A stretch of DNA of 15,750 bases. Source: CAUZSN01 sp963582345. Lineage in GTDB: Bacteria; Planctomycetota; Planctomycetia; Planctomycetales; Planctomycetaceae. Below are positions 1 through 8,287 of the stretch, one piece after another. The stretch covers positions 1 to 15,750 of the forward strand of contig CAUZSN010000068.1 of the NCBI GenBank assembly GCA_963582345.1, read 5' to 3'. The notes beneath the pieces were generated by a model. The model was not told the origin of the DNA. It saw only the letters and a program-made list of their open reading frames with translations, and made no database searches. The position numbers were made by a program, and so were the translations under genes. Every line of letters starts with the position of its first letter. Position 1 is the stretch's first letter.

Positions 1-1
1 A

Positions 2-349
2 ATCAAAGGAGATACTTCGTGGCGTGACAAATGCTGCGGGCCACTGTGGTGTTGTCTGGCGGCCTGGGTCTTATTGTGGCTTTCGGGCACGAATATGGGC
101 GAGGCGGCGAGATTGTGGATCGTGTTGATGCCGTGGATGATCTGGGTGTCCGCTTGCACCTTGCAAGTAACGACAGACTTGACTCGCCGACGTTTGGTGG
201 GTTGGCTGGTTATCTTGTTGCTGCAAGCTTTAGTCTGTGCTGCAACGGTCACTCGAGTCGATGGATTCCATCTCGATCAAAAAATCCAGGCGACGCCGTT
301 CATCGTACCGGCAGAAGACGATGAGCAAGAAGACGTGCCGGATCGTTAA
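2..349 (+). CDS. C-terminal end of a multi-pass membrane protein (partial)
   Basis: The frame is open from the window edge to a TAA at 347-349, so about 115 C-terminal residues are visible and the start lies outside. Hydrophobic segments can be seen near residues 11-29 (Cys/Trp/Leu rich), 38-54 (ARLWIVLMPWMIWVSAC) and 65-83 (LVGWLVILLLQALVCAATV). A soluble acidic tail ending EDDEQEDVPDR follows. The GEAARLWIVLMPW stretch resembles the last membrane segments of large planctomycete membrane proteins and of some ArnT/PMT-like glycosyltransferases, but the catalytic part is missing and I cannot name a function. The nearest ATG within the visible part is at 74, but coding character clearly continues upstream of it. 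Membrane location is well supported; family assignment is a guess. Confidence 0.6.
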   Translation: MKGDTSWRDKCCGPLWCCLAAWVLLWLSGTNMGEAARLWIVLMPWMIWVSACTLQVTTDLTRRRLVGWLVILLLQALVCAATVTRVDGFHLDQKIQATPFIVPAEDDEQEDVPDR

Positions 350-752
350 TCGACGATGAAGGGACATTTTGTTTTCAGCGGTGGTAGTCCTAGCAACATC
401 CCGGAAGAGTCACTTGAGTCGGACATTTTCCGTGCCAGAAATCCAGTACTCCAAGTTAGTTTTCGCGTATGCGCCGAGCTAAATCAAATCGCAAGAAAAT
501 CCGATACTGAATTATCATGGGGACATCAAACAATAAACGATTGGAAAACATCCAAAGTGGCGAATGGCCATTTGAAGAACATGGTGTACCGTTCCAGGAA
601 TTGACAGCAAGTGGTTCCGACAATCGATCGAGTGAGCCTTGCAAGACGCCCTCGTCGGAAACAATTCTCCCAATACGAAGTTCGCAAAACCTTTTGGGCC
701 GGACACCGCAATGACGGCTGCGTTTCCCAGCAACTAAGGTGCCTTGCAGCCG
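350..752. other. 403-base stretch with no supported gene
   Basis: This stretch lies between the stop of the membrane protein and the stop of the chorismate mutase gene, which run towards each other. Open frames of 60-82 codons exist on both strands (for example 356-604 and 517-714 on +). None has a ribosome binding site, recognisable motif or domain-like composition, and they overlap one another in different frames. I see no strong hairpin or repeat. It may be decayed coding sequence or a long convergent spacer. Confidence 0.4.
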
Positions 753-1124
753 CTACTGGGCACTCGTCACGTCCGGCCGTAATTTCTTGGCGTCTCGCAG
801 ATAAACGTGAACCATTTCATTCTGCCTCTTGCCCGTATTCACATGCAGCAAAACTCGGATGCATCGAGGCATGCCATCAGGGACAGCAATTTCCGATGCA
901 CAAAGCAAAGGAACCCGATTCATTCCCAAATCCCGTGCCGCTTCGGCAGGAAATGTTGAAACCAAATCGTTAGTCGTAGTGAAAAGTGCCGACACGATTT
1001 CATCGAACCCGTCCATTCCATTGGCCTGTAATAGTTCTTGCAAGAGTTCGCGAGTCGCATCCAAAATCCGTTCGGGCGAATCGGCCTCGACACTGGTGGC
1101 ACCACGAATTCCACGTACCGACAT
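753..1124 (-). CDS. aroH: chorismate mutase, monofunctional AroH class
   Basis: This enzyme converts chorismate to prephenate, the committed step to phenylalanine and tyrosine, in the cytoplasm. It is 123 residues, the normal size for the trimeric Bacillus subtilis-type (AroH) family, which is unrelated in fold to the AroQ helical class. The N-terminal VRGIRGAT motif carries Arg7. The counterparts of the B. subtilis active-site residues are all present: Phe58, Arg64, Cys75 and Glu78 (VPLLCASE), Arg90 (PRCIRVLL) and Tyr108 (HVYLR). The LRPD motif near the C-terminus is also typical. The ATG at 1122-1124 puts the conserved motif right after the start; only a weak purine-rich GAAACGAAG precedes it. 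The gene is divergent from lpxD and stands alone, with no shikimate pathway gene beside it. Confidence 0.93.
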   Translation of the reverse strand: MSVRGIRGATSVEADSPERILDATRELLQELLQANGMDGFDEIVSALFTTTNDLVSTFPAEAARDLGMNRVPLLCASEIAVPDGMPRCIRVLLHVNTGKRQNEMVHVYLRDAKKLRPDVTSAQ

Positions 1125-1505
1125 CTTCGTTTCTCACACTTCAGTTTTGGTTGACCGGTCAGGATGAACTTTTAACCGAGTGACAATTAGCTCGCCGATC
1201 TCGAGTATTTCGTTTCACGTACTATTGATTTCCTCACGAGACGCGATGGTCGTTGATAGGCTGGTGCTATGATAGCCAATCGCCTGTAGGAAACGAACCT
1301 GGGATGCATCAACAGCAACATTACACGAGTGACGATGTCGAATTCCAAACCGACCTTGCGTTATTTTGCCAATTTCCATTACAAACTCTTGCCTTCTTCG
1401 CCACATCTAGCGCCCCGCAATCGGTGTGTGCCGTACATCCTGCCTAATACTAAAGACTTCGATCACCGGAAACGACACGTGCAACGTTCGGAAAGGATTC
1501 CGTCG
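1125..1505. promoter_or_regulatory. divergent intergenic region between aroH and lpxD
   Basis: This 381-base region must hold the promoters of both divergent genes. Two short palindromes can be seen: TGACCGGTCA at 1152-1161, about 28 bases upstream of the aroH start, and GCTATGATAGC at 1266-1276. The second contains a TATGAT that resembles a -10 element, but the TTGATA at 1253-1258 is too close to serve as its -35. Just before lpxD, GGAAAGGA at 1490-1497 is a good Shine-Dalgarno match. No operator is assigned. The region is open in the lpxD frame from 1329, but that extension does not look like protein. Confidence 0.3.
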
Positions 1506-2600
1506 ATGTCAACGACTGTCGAGATGCTGGCGAATCAGTTTCAGGCACAGGTTCGGGGCAACCGGCAACTCATCATTCACGATGCCCAAGCTATCCATCA
1601 AGCTGGCCCACATGACATCACGTTTGCCAGTAATGAAGCAACTCGCGGACAACTGGAAAAATCTGCGGCTGGGGCTGTTTTTGTCAGCAAAGAGATGAAT
1701 TCTTCGTTTGCCGACGATCGCATTCCGTCTGCCCTCATCGTTGTCGACGACCCACGGTCGGCATTCATGTGGGCGCTGCAGCAATTCCGCCGTCAACGGC
1801 CGCGTCGAAAAATCGGCATCTCGCCCGATGCCTATGTCGGTCACGGAACCAGTTTTGGTAAGAATACGAACGTCCACCCCAACACGTATATCAGCGAGAA
1901 TGTCGTCGTTGGAGACAACTGTGACATCTACCCAGGAGTCTATGTCGGACCCGATTGTCAGCTGGGCAATGATGTCGTTCTACACCCAAACGTTGTCCTG
2001 TATGCGGACGTGATAGTCGGCAATCGCGTCATCATCCACGCCGCGTGCGTTGTGGGTACCGACGGATTTGGTTACACCCTCGATAATCTGAGACCGGACG
2101 GTTTGGGCCGATATGAAAAAATTCCTCAACTGGGGACGGTGCACATCGATGACGACGTCGAGATTGGAGCGTGTACAACGATTGACCGAGGAACGATTGG
2201 CGCGACTAAGATCGGCGAAGGTACTAAGATTGACAACCTAGTTATGGTCGCCCACAACTGCGAAATTGGTCGGCACAATGCATTTGCGGCGCAGGTTGGC
2301 TTCGCCGGCTCAGTGACAACCGGCGATTATGTCCGCTGCGCGGGCCAGGTCGGTGTCGCTGACCATGTGCACTTGGGCTCTGGTTGTACAATCGATGCAC
2401 AGTCTGGCGTCCACAAAGACATCCCCACCAAGCAAACTTACTTTGGTTATCCTGCTCAACCTGCAAGCGATCAGATTCGCTGCATGACAACATTCGCCAA
2501 GCTGCCGGAAATGCGAACCAAACTGCGAAATCTCGAAACCCAAGTCGCTGAATTAACGGCTCGTCTGGAATCTCTGATTTCACCTGAGACGAAACCGTGA
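1506..2600 (+). CDS. lpxD: UDP-3-O-(3-hydroxyacyl)glucosamine N-acyltransferase
   Basis: LpxD adds the N-linked hydroxyacyl chain from acyl carrier protein to UDP-3-O-acyl-glucosamine, the third step of lipid A synthesis, as a cytoplasmic trimer. From the ATG at 1506 the protein has 364 residues, close to the family norm. Residues 1-100 form the uridine-binding N-terminal domain (HDITFASN near 36-43). Residues 103-310 are a left-handed beta helix of hexapeptide repeats such as VGDNCDIYPGVYVG. The GTDGFGY motif is at 184-190, and KIDNLVMVAHN places the catalytic histidine at His250. The C-terminal 330-357 segment is a short coiled coil. I chose this start because GGAAAGGA lies 8 bases upstream and the first residues resemble LpxD starts. 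The frame is open another 59 codons upstream, with unrelated, low-quality sequence. lpxI follows 128 bases later. Confidence 0.95.
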   Translation: MSTTVEMLANQFQAQVRGNRQLIIHDAQAIHQAGPHDITFASNEATRGQLEKSAAGAVFVSKEMNSSFADDRIPSALIVVDDPRSAFMWALQQFRRQRPRRKIGISPDAYVGHGTSFGKNTNVHPNTYISENVVVGDNCDIYPGVYVGPDCQLGNDVVLHPNVVLYADVIVGNRVIIHAACVVGTDGFGYTLDNLRPDGLGRYEKIPQLGTVHIDDDVEIGACTTIDRGTIGATKIGEGTKIDNLVMVAHNCEIGRHNAFAAQVGFAGSVTTGDYVRCAGQVGVADHVHLGSGCTIDAQSGVHKDIPTKQTYFGYPAQPASDQIRCMTTFAKLPEMRTKLRNLETQVAELTARLESLISPETKP

Positions 2601-2728
2601 TCCTCCCTCCGCATTTCCTCATCAAACGCGAATTGATTTCTGTCAATCTGTTCCCCAACCATCCGGAAATTCCACTTCGATAAACACGGTACATCGGTGC
2701 GAATTGTGTACCGAAAAACTAATGAACT

Positions 2729-3622
2729 ATGAGGCAACTTGAACAAACGACAAACTGCTCGATCGACAAACGCATCGGACTACTAGCAGGCAGCGGTCGA
2801 TTTCCGATCGCTGTTGCCCAAGCGGCCCGCAGCCAAGGATATTTAGTGTATTGTCTAGGCGTCCTGGGGATGGCTTCCGAGGAATTGGAAACCATGTGTG
2901 ACGGATTTGACATGGTCCCTTTGGGCAAAGTCGGCCGAGCCATTCGCCTGTTTAAGCGAGAGAACATAGATCAAGTTGTCTTGGCCGGGAAAATCGACAA
3001 AAAGGTGTGGTACAAACAGTTCCACCTGTTACGTATTATGCCTGACTGGCGTGGCTGGCACATGTTGTGGCAGTACGTCCGCGCCAATAAAAAAGACGAC
3101 ACTTTCAGTCTGGCACTGATCCGAGAATTTAAACGGGATCAGATATCTTTCGGAACAGCACTCGATTTTTGTCCGGAGTTACTGGTGAAACACGGATTTC
3201 TGACGAAACGCAAACCGTCGCGATCACAATGGCGCGACATTAAGTTCGGCTGGGACATGGCCAAAGAGATTGGCCGACTCGACATCGGCCAGACCGTCGT
3301 CGTCAAAGACACGGCCGTGATCGCTATTGAAGCCATCGAAGGCACTGATCAGGCCATTCGCCGAGCTGGCGAGCTATGTCAGCGCGGTAGTTTTACTGTA
3401 GTCAAAGTGGCAAAGCCTCAGCAGGACATGCGGTTTGACGTGCCAGCAATCGGCGTTCAAACGATTCAAGCCATGCACGAATCGGGCGGCCGGATTCTGG
3501 CAATCGAAAGTGGCATGACAATCATGCTGGATCGTGACGAAGTCATCGACCTGGCCAACAAATTCGGCATCGCCATTGTGTCGCTAAATGCCGAAGAGTT
3601 AAAGCTCCGGATCGCCATGTAA
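2729..3622 (+). CDS. lpxI: UDP-2,3-diacylglucosamine pyrophosphatase LpxI
   Basis: LpxI (formerly DUF1009) hydrolyses UDP-2,3-diacylglucosamine to lipid X and UMP. It replaces LpxH in alphaproteobacteria, planctomycetes and others. The 297-residue length fits. The N-terminal IGLLAGSGRFPIAVAQAA (16-33) and the KVGRAIRLFKRENIDQVVLAGKI block (67-89) are family signatures. In the C-terminal domain, VVKDTAVIAIEAIEGTDQAI (191-210) and QDMRFDVPAIGVQTI (232-246) match the catalytic lobe; Asp237 probably corresponds to the essential Asp225 of the Caulobacter enzyme. No clear Shine-Dalgarno precedes the ATG, but the conserved block starts at residue 16, so the start is probably right. It is likely co-transcribed with lpxD. 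The usual partners lpxA and lpxB are not in the window. Confidence 0.93.
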   Translation: MRQLEQTTNCSIDKRIGLLAGSGRFPIAVAQAARSQGYLVYCLGVLGMASEELETMCDGFDMVPLGKVGRAIRLFKRENIDQVVLAGKIDKKVWYKQFHLLRIMPDWRGWHMLWQYVRANKKDDTFSLALIREFKRDQISFGTALDFCPELLVKHGFLTKRKPSRSQWRDIKFGWDMAKEIGRLDIGQTVVVKDTAVIAIEAIEGTDQAIRRAGELCQRGSFTVVKVAKPQQDMRFDVPAIGVQTIQAMHESGGRILAIESGMTIMLDRDEVIDLANKFGIAIVSLNAEELKLRIAM

Positions 3623-3656
3623 GGACGCGTGTTGAGAGACCGGGTGATACAACTCA

Positions 3657-3676
3657 AAATTTGATGCACCAAATTT
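3657..3676. terminator. small AT-rich inverted repeat after lpxI
   Basis: AAATTTG and CAAATTT form a perfect 7-base stem with a 6-base loop, 35 bases after the lpxI stop and about 100 bases before the convergent FHA gene stop. It could help end transcription from either side. It lacks GC content and a following T-tract on either strand, so the call is weak. Confidence 0.25.
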
Positions 3677-3777
3677 CACAATGGGCCAACAATCGGATTT
3701 CTAGTTTCGATCATTTGATATTTGAATTTGTTTCGGATTTCGCAATTCAGATTCCCAAATTCGACGTGGAGTGCTGC

Positions 3778-4206
3778 TCACTTCTCATCCAGCGGCCGAA
3801 CCTCACTGTCGCTGGAATTGTCGAGTCCAAGTTCATCCCGTGATTCTTCTTCGCCTAACGGGACTTTGGGCGGAAAGCTCATGACTTCGGTGCCCTCCTC
3901 GCGGCCAACATTCGAGTCGTCCGGGCCCAACTGGACCTGAAATCTTGCGTTGGCGAAAGCCAATTCGTCGCCCGGCAACAGGGCTCCCCGAGTCACTCGT
4001 TGGCCGTTGACCTTAGTGCCGTTTGTGCTGCCCAAATCGCGGACAAACAACAATCCGTCCGTCTTCACGATCAGACAGTGCAACTTTGAGACACTGCTGC
4101 GATCCAAATAGATATCGCAAATTCCTCGCTTGCGACCGACCACAGTCACATCTTTTCCGATTCGAATCGGCCGCTCACCGTCAAGTGAAATTAGCTTCGC
4201 TTGCAT
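3778..4206 (-). CDS. FHA-domain protein
   Basis: This is a 142-residue protein made of one forkhead-associated domain (residues 2-93) and a Glu/Asp/Ser-rich tail (95-142). FHA domains bind phosphothreonine peptides and often link to Ser/Thr kinases, which planctomycetes have in large numbers. The diagnostic residues are visible: Gly24-Arg25 (VVGRKRGICDI), Ser40 and His43 (SVSKLHC), then RDLGSTNGT with Asn62-Gly63, and VNG at 66-68. No transmembrane segment or second domain is present. The ATG at 4204-4206 has no obvious Shine-Dalgarno. The gene is convergent with lpxI and divergent from ppdK. No kinase or phosphatase lies nearby, so its partner is unknown. The polar tail could itself be a phosphorylation target, which is inference only. 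Confidence 0.9.
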   Translation of the reverse strand: MQAKLISLDGERPIRIGKDVTVVGRKRGICDIYLDRSSVSKLHCLIVKTDGLLFVRDLGSTNGTKVNGQRVTRGALLPGDELAFANARFQVQLGPDDSNVGREEGTEVMSFPPKVPLGEEESRDELGLDNSSDSEVRPLDEK

Positions 4207-4290
4207 GGTAATTGGAATTTAGACTGTAGTGACAAACGCTAAGTCAATTCTCCACCCTGTTGTTGGCATGTCAAGCAGCCATTCAATGAT

Positions 4291-4319
4291 TTGACACACG
4301 CCCGGAATGACTTTTTACA
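4291..4319 (+). promoter_or_regulatory. ppdK: possible sigma70-type promoter upstream of ppdK
   Basis: A perfect TTGACA at 4291-4296 is followed after 17 bases by TTTACA (4314-4319), a poor -10 match, in the 228-base divergent spacer between the FHA gene and ppdK. An alternative -10, TACAAA at 4316-4321, would need a 19-base spacer. The position fits an mRNA leader of about 100 bases before the ATG at 4435. Planctomycete promoters are poorly defined, so this is tentative. Confidence 0.25.
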
Positions 4320-4434
4320 AAATTCTCACAAAAACTTCTGTACTCCTATGAATTGACTGTTGCCTTGACGGTACGTGAATGCAATGCTAGCTTCCACGCT
4401 CGCTACGGCCGGACTATCAAACAAGGTCGCTTGC

Positions 4435-7173
4435 ATGGCGAACGAGTCTAAGTACGTCTATTGCTTCGGTGGCGGCTGCGCTGACGGCGACGCCAGCATG
4501 CGGAACTCTTTGGGCGGCAAGGGTGCCAATCTGGCCGAGATGACCAACATCGGCCTGCCTGTCCCTGCCGGTTGCACCATCCCGACCGAAGTTTGCAATT
4601 ACTACATCGACAATGCCAATCACTATCCACCCAAACTGGACGATCAGGTTTCCGAAGCACTAAAGAAAATCGAAAGGGTAATGGGGGCCGAATTCGGTTC
4701 ACGCACCAATCCTCTGCTGTTGTCGTGCCGGTCGGGTGCGCGCGAGTCGATGCCAGGCATGATGGACACCGTACTGAATATCGGCCTAAACGACGAAACG
4801 GTCCAGGCACTGGCCGAACAATCGGGCAACGAGCGATTCGCGTGGGACAGCTACCGACGCTTCACACAAATGTACGGCGACGTTGTACTGGACTTGAAAC
4901 CGAGGGACAAAACCGACACCGACCCTTTCGAAGAGTTATTAGAAACAAGAAAGGAAGCGGCTGGAGTCCAATACGATTCGGAACTGAGTGCCGATCATCT
5001 GAAAGAACTAGTGGCCGCGTTCAAACAGGTAATCAAGGACCGCACCGGCCATGATTTTCCCACTGACCCACACGAACAGGTGTGGGGTGCGATCGGAGCG
5101 GTCTTTCGCAGCTGGATGAATGATCGAGCAATCGTCTATCGTCGCGACTACGGAATTCCCCACCACTGGGGGACGGCGTGCAACGTACAGGCAATGGTCT
5201 TTGGTAACCGCGGTGACGATTGTGCCACCGGAGTTGGACTAACCCGCGATGGTGCCTTGGGTACTCCCGGCTTCAACGGCGACTACCTGATCAATGCACA
5301 AGGCGAAGACGTGGTCGCCGGAATCCGCACTCCAAGACGAATTGAAGAAAGCCTGGCCGTGGATATGCCCGAAGTCTACGAGCAACTGCAAAGCATAGGC
5401 CAGATTCTGGAACAGCACTACAAGGACGTGCAGGACATTGAGTTCACGGTCCAGCGTGGCAAAGTTTGGATGCTTCAGACGCGAAATGCTAAGCGAACCG
5501 GATTCGCCGCCGTCCGCATTGCCATCGACATGGTCAACGAAGGTTTGATCACAGAACAGCAAGCCTTGCGAAAGCGGCGCATTCCGGCCGACGATTTGAA
5601 TCAACTACTGCAGCCGATCTTCGATCCCGAAGCGAAAGCCCATGCGGATCAAGAAGGACGTCTCTTAACAAGAGGCATCAACGCCGGTCCCGGAGCCGCA
5701 TGCGGAATGATTTGTTTCCACGCAACAGACGCCGAGGCACAATTCAAAACGGACCCAAACATCGAGTTGATCTTAGTCCGCCGAGAGACTAGCCCCGAAG
5801 ATCTGCGCGGTATGCGAGTCGCCAAAGGCATTTTGACCGCGTTTGGCGGCGCCAGTTCTCATGCAGCTCTAGTCAGCCGACAGATGGGGAAAGTCTGTAT
5901 CGTCGGCTGCGCAGCGTTGACCATCGACTACCAACAGGGCACTGTCACAGTCCGTGATCAAGTCCTGCGCGAAGGCGATTGGATTAGCCTTGACGGTTTC
6001 ACAGGCGAAGTCTTTTCCGGCCAGGTCACCACCAAACCAAGTGAAATTGTTGAGGTCTTGATTCATAAGACCAAACAGCCCGTAGAATCGGAAACGTATC
6101 AGCGATTCGAACAACTGATGACATGCGTCGACAAGGCCCGAAAATTACGAGTCCGCACGAACGTCGACCATCCCGATCAGGCGGCTGAAGCGATCGCGTT
6201 TGGTGCGGAAGGAATCGGCCTTTGTCGTACCGAGCACATGTTTTTCAACCATCTGGATGAAATTCGCGAAATGATCTTGGCCGACACAAAAGCAAAACGC
6301 GAGGTCGCTTTGAAAAAGTTGCTTCCGCATCAGCGAAAAGACTTCGCTGGGCTGTTCCGTGTTATGCTGGGGCGACCTGTGACAATACGGCTGCTCGACC
6401 CGCCTTTACACGAGTTTCTCTCGAAGCGACACCTTGACGAACAACCCGATCTTGCCGACACGCTGGCCACACGCTTGCAGGTCTCGCACGACGAGATCAA
6501 GCGTCGTGTCGAAGAACTTCACGAAGAAAACCCGATGCTTGGGCACCGCGGTTGCCGAATTGGCATCGTGTATCCAGAAATTACAGCCATGCAGGCTCGG
6601 GCCATTTTGGAAGCAGCCTGCGAAGTTCAGCAAGAGGGAATTCGCGTCCATCCGGAAGTAATGATCCCCCTGGCCGGGTTCCTGACCGAATTTCAAAACC
6701 AGGAAGCAATTGTCCGGGAAACAGCCAAAATTGTTTTTCAAGAGAAAAACAGCACGGTCGACTACTCCATTGGAACGATGATTGAGGTGCCTCGCGCTGC
6801 AATTTGTGCTGATCAGATCGCGAAGTCGGCCGAGTTCTTTAGCTTCGGAACGAACGATCTGACGCAAACAACACTGGGTATCAGCCGCGACGATTACGGC
6901 GGTTTTATTGGCTACTACCGTGAAAACGACATCGTCCCAAACGATCCGTTTCAGACCATAGACCAGGAAGGTGTCGGCCGTTTGATGAAGCTGGCCGTTG
7001 AGCGTGGACGCCAAACGCGACCTGATTTGAAGATCGGAATCTGCGGCGAACACGGTGGCGACCCAGCCAGCGTGATATTCTGCCAACAAATTGGTTTGGA
7101 TTACGTCAGTTGCTCCCCATTCCGCGTCCCGATAGCGCGACTAGCCGCAGCGCAGGCGGCGCTAGACGAGTAG
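4435..7173 (+). CDS. ppdK: pyruvate, phosphate dikinase
   Basis: PPDK interconverts pyruvate, ATP and phosphate with phosphoenolpyruvate, AMP and pyrophosphate, allowing gluconeogenic or pyrophosphate-linked glycolytic flux in the cytoplasm. From the ATG at 4435 it has 912 residues, near the usual 870-910. The N-terminal ATP-grasp-like part shows SMRNSLGGKGANLAEM (21-36) and SCRSGARESMPGMMDTVLNIG (97-117). The central swivel domain has GGASSHAALVSRQMG with catalytic His476. The C-terminal PEP/pyruvate TIM barrel has GLCRTEHMFF (595-604), MLGHRGCR (701-708), EVMIPL (741-746), FSFGTNDLTQTTLG (802-815) and GICGEHGGDP with catalytic Cys870. Residue 474, where plant and Clostridium enzymes have a threonine next to the His pair, is serine. 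In-frame GTG 4375 and ATG 4384 lie upstream, but AAGG precedes the ATG at 4435 by 8 bases and the family begins here. Confidence 0.96.
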   Translation: MANESKYVYCFGGGCADGDASMRNSLGGKGANLAEMTNIGLPVPAGCTIPTEVCNYYIDNANHYPPKLDDQVSEALKKIERVMGAEFGSRTNPLLLSCRSGARESMPGMMDTVLNIGLNDETVQALAEQSGNERFAWDSYRRFTQMYGDVVLDLKPRDKTDTDPFEELLETRKEAAGVQYDSELSADHLKELVAAFKQVIKDRTGHDFPTDPHEQVWGAIGAVFRSWMNDRAIVYRRDYGIPHHWGTACNVQAMVFGNRGDDCATGVGLTRDGALGTPGFNGDYLINAQGEDVVAGIRTPRRIEESLAVDMPEVYEQLQSIGQILEQHYKDVQDIEFTVQRGKVWMLQTRNAKRTGFAAVRIAIDMVNEGLITEQQALRKRRIPADDLNQLLQPIFDPEAKAHADQEGRLLTRGINAGPGAACGMICFHATDAEAQFKTDPNIELILVRRETSPEDLRGMRVAKGILTAFGGASSHAALVSRQMGKVCIVGCAALTIDYQQGTVTVRDQVLREGDWISLDGFTGEVFSGQVTTKPSEIVEVLIHKTKQPVESETYQRFEQLMTCVDKARKLRVRTNVDHPDQAAEAIAFGAEGIGLCRTEHMFFNHLDEIREMILADTKAKREVALKKLLPHQRKDFAGLFRVMLGRPVTIRLLDPPLHEFLSKRHLDEQPDLADTLATRLQVSHDEIKRRVEELHEENPMLGHRGCRIGIVYPEITAMQARAILEAACEVQQEGIRVHPEVMIPLAGFLTEFQNQEAIVRETAKIVFQEKNSTVDYSIGTMIEVPRAAICADQIAKSAEFFSFGTNDLTQTTLGISRDDYGGFIGYYRENDIVPNDPFQTIDQEGVGRLMKLAVERGRQTRPDLKIGICGEHGGDPASVIFCQQIGLDYVSCSPFRVPIARLAAAQAALDE

Positions 7174-7215
7174 GGAACCTCACACCGGACTTTCGTGATT
7201 GGATGCCGCTGGCAA

Positions 7216-7251
7216 CTTACCCATCAATGTCGATGCACATCAGTGGGCAAG
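7216..7251 (+). terminator. imperfect stem-loop downstream of ppdK
   Basis: CTTACCCA (7216-7223) pairs with TGGGCAAG (7244-7251) with one A-C mismatch. After a symmetric 3-base internal loop, ATGT pairs with ACAT around a 6-base loop. It begins 43 bases after the ppdK stop. No T-tract follows, so it could be a processing or stabilising hairpin as well as a terminator. The rest of 7174-7396 holds nothing I can name. Confidence 0.3.
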
Positions 7252-7396
7252 CCACACCATAGTACCCGTCAATTCTTCCTTGAAGGATCACTTGTAAATG
7301 CTACCCCCTTCAACAATCTGACGCAGATGAATGCCAAAAGAGCAAACGTCTCCCTCTTGGGAATGTTGAAGGGACTCCTCGATCAAGAGTCCTGCT

Positions 7397-8287
7397 GTGT
7401 CTTCAAATCTGTGTGCTCAAATCAGAAAATGGATTTGCTTATCGTGCGTAATGGAAGCAACGGCTCGTAAACCGGGCAACGTTCATCCCGGCGCGTCATT
7501 CGCCGATTTGACCTACAACGATCTTATTGTATCTGCCAATGTGATCGCTCCGATACTGGCTGCTACGCGAGATCTTGGCATTGGACAAGCCGTGCTGAAA
7601 TCCGTTCAGGCCACCGATGCTGCGGTCGGATGCAACTCCAATTTGGGTATCATCCTATTACTGGCGCCTCTAGCGGCAATTCCAACTGAAATCCCGCTCG
7701 TTGGCGGGATTTCAGCCGTCCTAAACAAACTGAGTTGTCGGGACGCCAAACTAGTTTTTCAGGCAATTCGAATCGCCAGACCCGGCGGGATGGGGCGATT
7801 GACTGCACAAGACATCTCACAACGGCCGACAGACACTCTGATGGAAATCATGTGCTCGGCCTCGGATCGAGATTTGGTAGCCGCTCAATATGCGAACAAC
7901 TTCGAATTGATATTTACCGTTGGAATGCCGCTTCTCGAACAAAGTTTCAACGAGAACTGGCAAACCGCAATTATTCGGCTGCATTTGACGTTGATGGCCA
8001 GCCATCCAGACACCCTGATTGCTCGAAAATGCGGATTGGCCGAGGCACGCCAGTCCGCAATCTTGGCACAATCCGTCCTGGACGCCAGGTGGCCGAACAC
8101 GCCGGCCGGCCGCATCAAGCTGACCAACCTCGACAACTGGCTGCGAGCGCGCGACAATCGTCGCAACCCAGGAACAACGGCTGATTTGATAACCGCGTGC
8201 CTATTCGCCGCTTTACGAGAAGAACAGATCAAGGCACCACCAAACCAACTACTTCACCAGTCCCTGCAAGACAATCGAGATGCCTGA
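7397..8287 (+). CDS. CitG/MdcB-family triphosphoribosyl-dephospho-CoA synthase-like protein
   Basis: Founding members (CitG, MdcB) make the 2'-(5''-triphosphoribosyl)-3'-dephospho-CoA precursor of the prosthetic group of citrate lyase or malonate decarboxylase from ATP and dephospho-CoA. The 296-residue protein carries the family motifs: EATARKPGNVHPGASF (20-35), CNSNLGIILLLAPLA (79-93) and a C-terminal NPGTTADLITACLF (257-270). The start is a GTG with AAGAG 7 bases upstream (7385-7389); an in-frame TGA at 7367 limits extension, and the next ATG (7451) would cut just before the first motif. No lyase or decarboxylase subunit lies nearby. Instead the stop overlaps the start of a pterin synthase gene (TGATG). 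I recall such CitG-like genes in tetrahydromethanopterin-linked C1 gene sets of methylotrophs and planctomycetes, so a cofactor role there is plausible but unproven. Confidence 0.82.
   Translation: MSSNLCAQIRKWICLSCVMEATARKPGNVHPGASFADLTYNDLIVSANVIAPILAATRDLGIGQAVLKSVQATDAAVGCNSNLGIILLLAPLAAIPTEIPLVGGISAVLNKLSCRDAKLVFQAIRIARPGGMGRLTAQDISQRPTDTLMEIMCSASDRDLVAAQYANNFELIFTVGMPLLEQSFNENWQTAIIRLHLTLMASHPDTLIARKCGLAEARQSAILAQSVLDARWPNTPAGRIKLTNLDNWLRARDNRRNPGTTADLITACLFAALREEQIKAPPNQLLHQSLQDNRDA

Noticed and set aside
356..604. 82-codon open frame after the first membrane protein gene
   Set aside because: No ribosome binding site, motif or protein-like composition, and it overlaps other open frames in the same gap.
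4375..4434. 20-residue N-terminal extension of PPDK from GTG 4375 or ATG 4384
   Set aside because: Other PPDK proteins begin close to the SKYVY block, and AAGG sits properly before the ATG at 4435. The upstream start has no Shine-Dalgarno.
6406..7089. 227-codon open frame on the minus strand within ppdK
   Set aside because: It lies fully opposite the conserved PPDK C-terminal barrel, with no recognisable motif. It is a shadow of the strong coding frame.
7195..7470. 91-codon open frame between ppdK and the CitG-like gene
   Set aside because: It overlaps the start of the CitG-like protein in another frame and has irregular composition rich in Cys and His without a motif.
8197..8286. Longer start for the pterin synthase gene
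   Set aside because: The added 30 residues overlap the CitG-like gene and do not resemble the family; the TGATG overlap gives a natural start at 8287.
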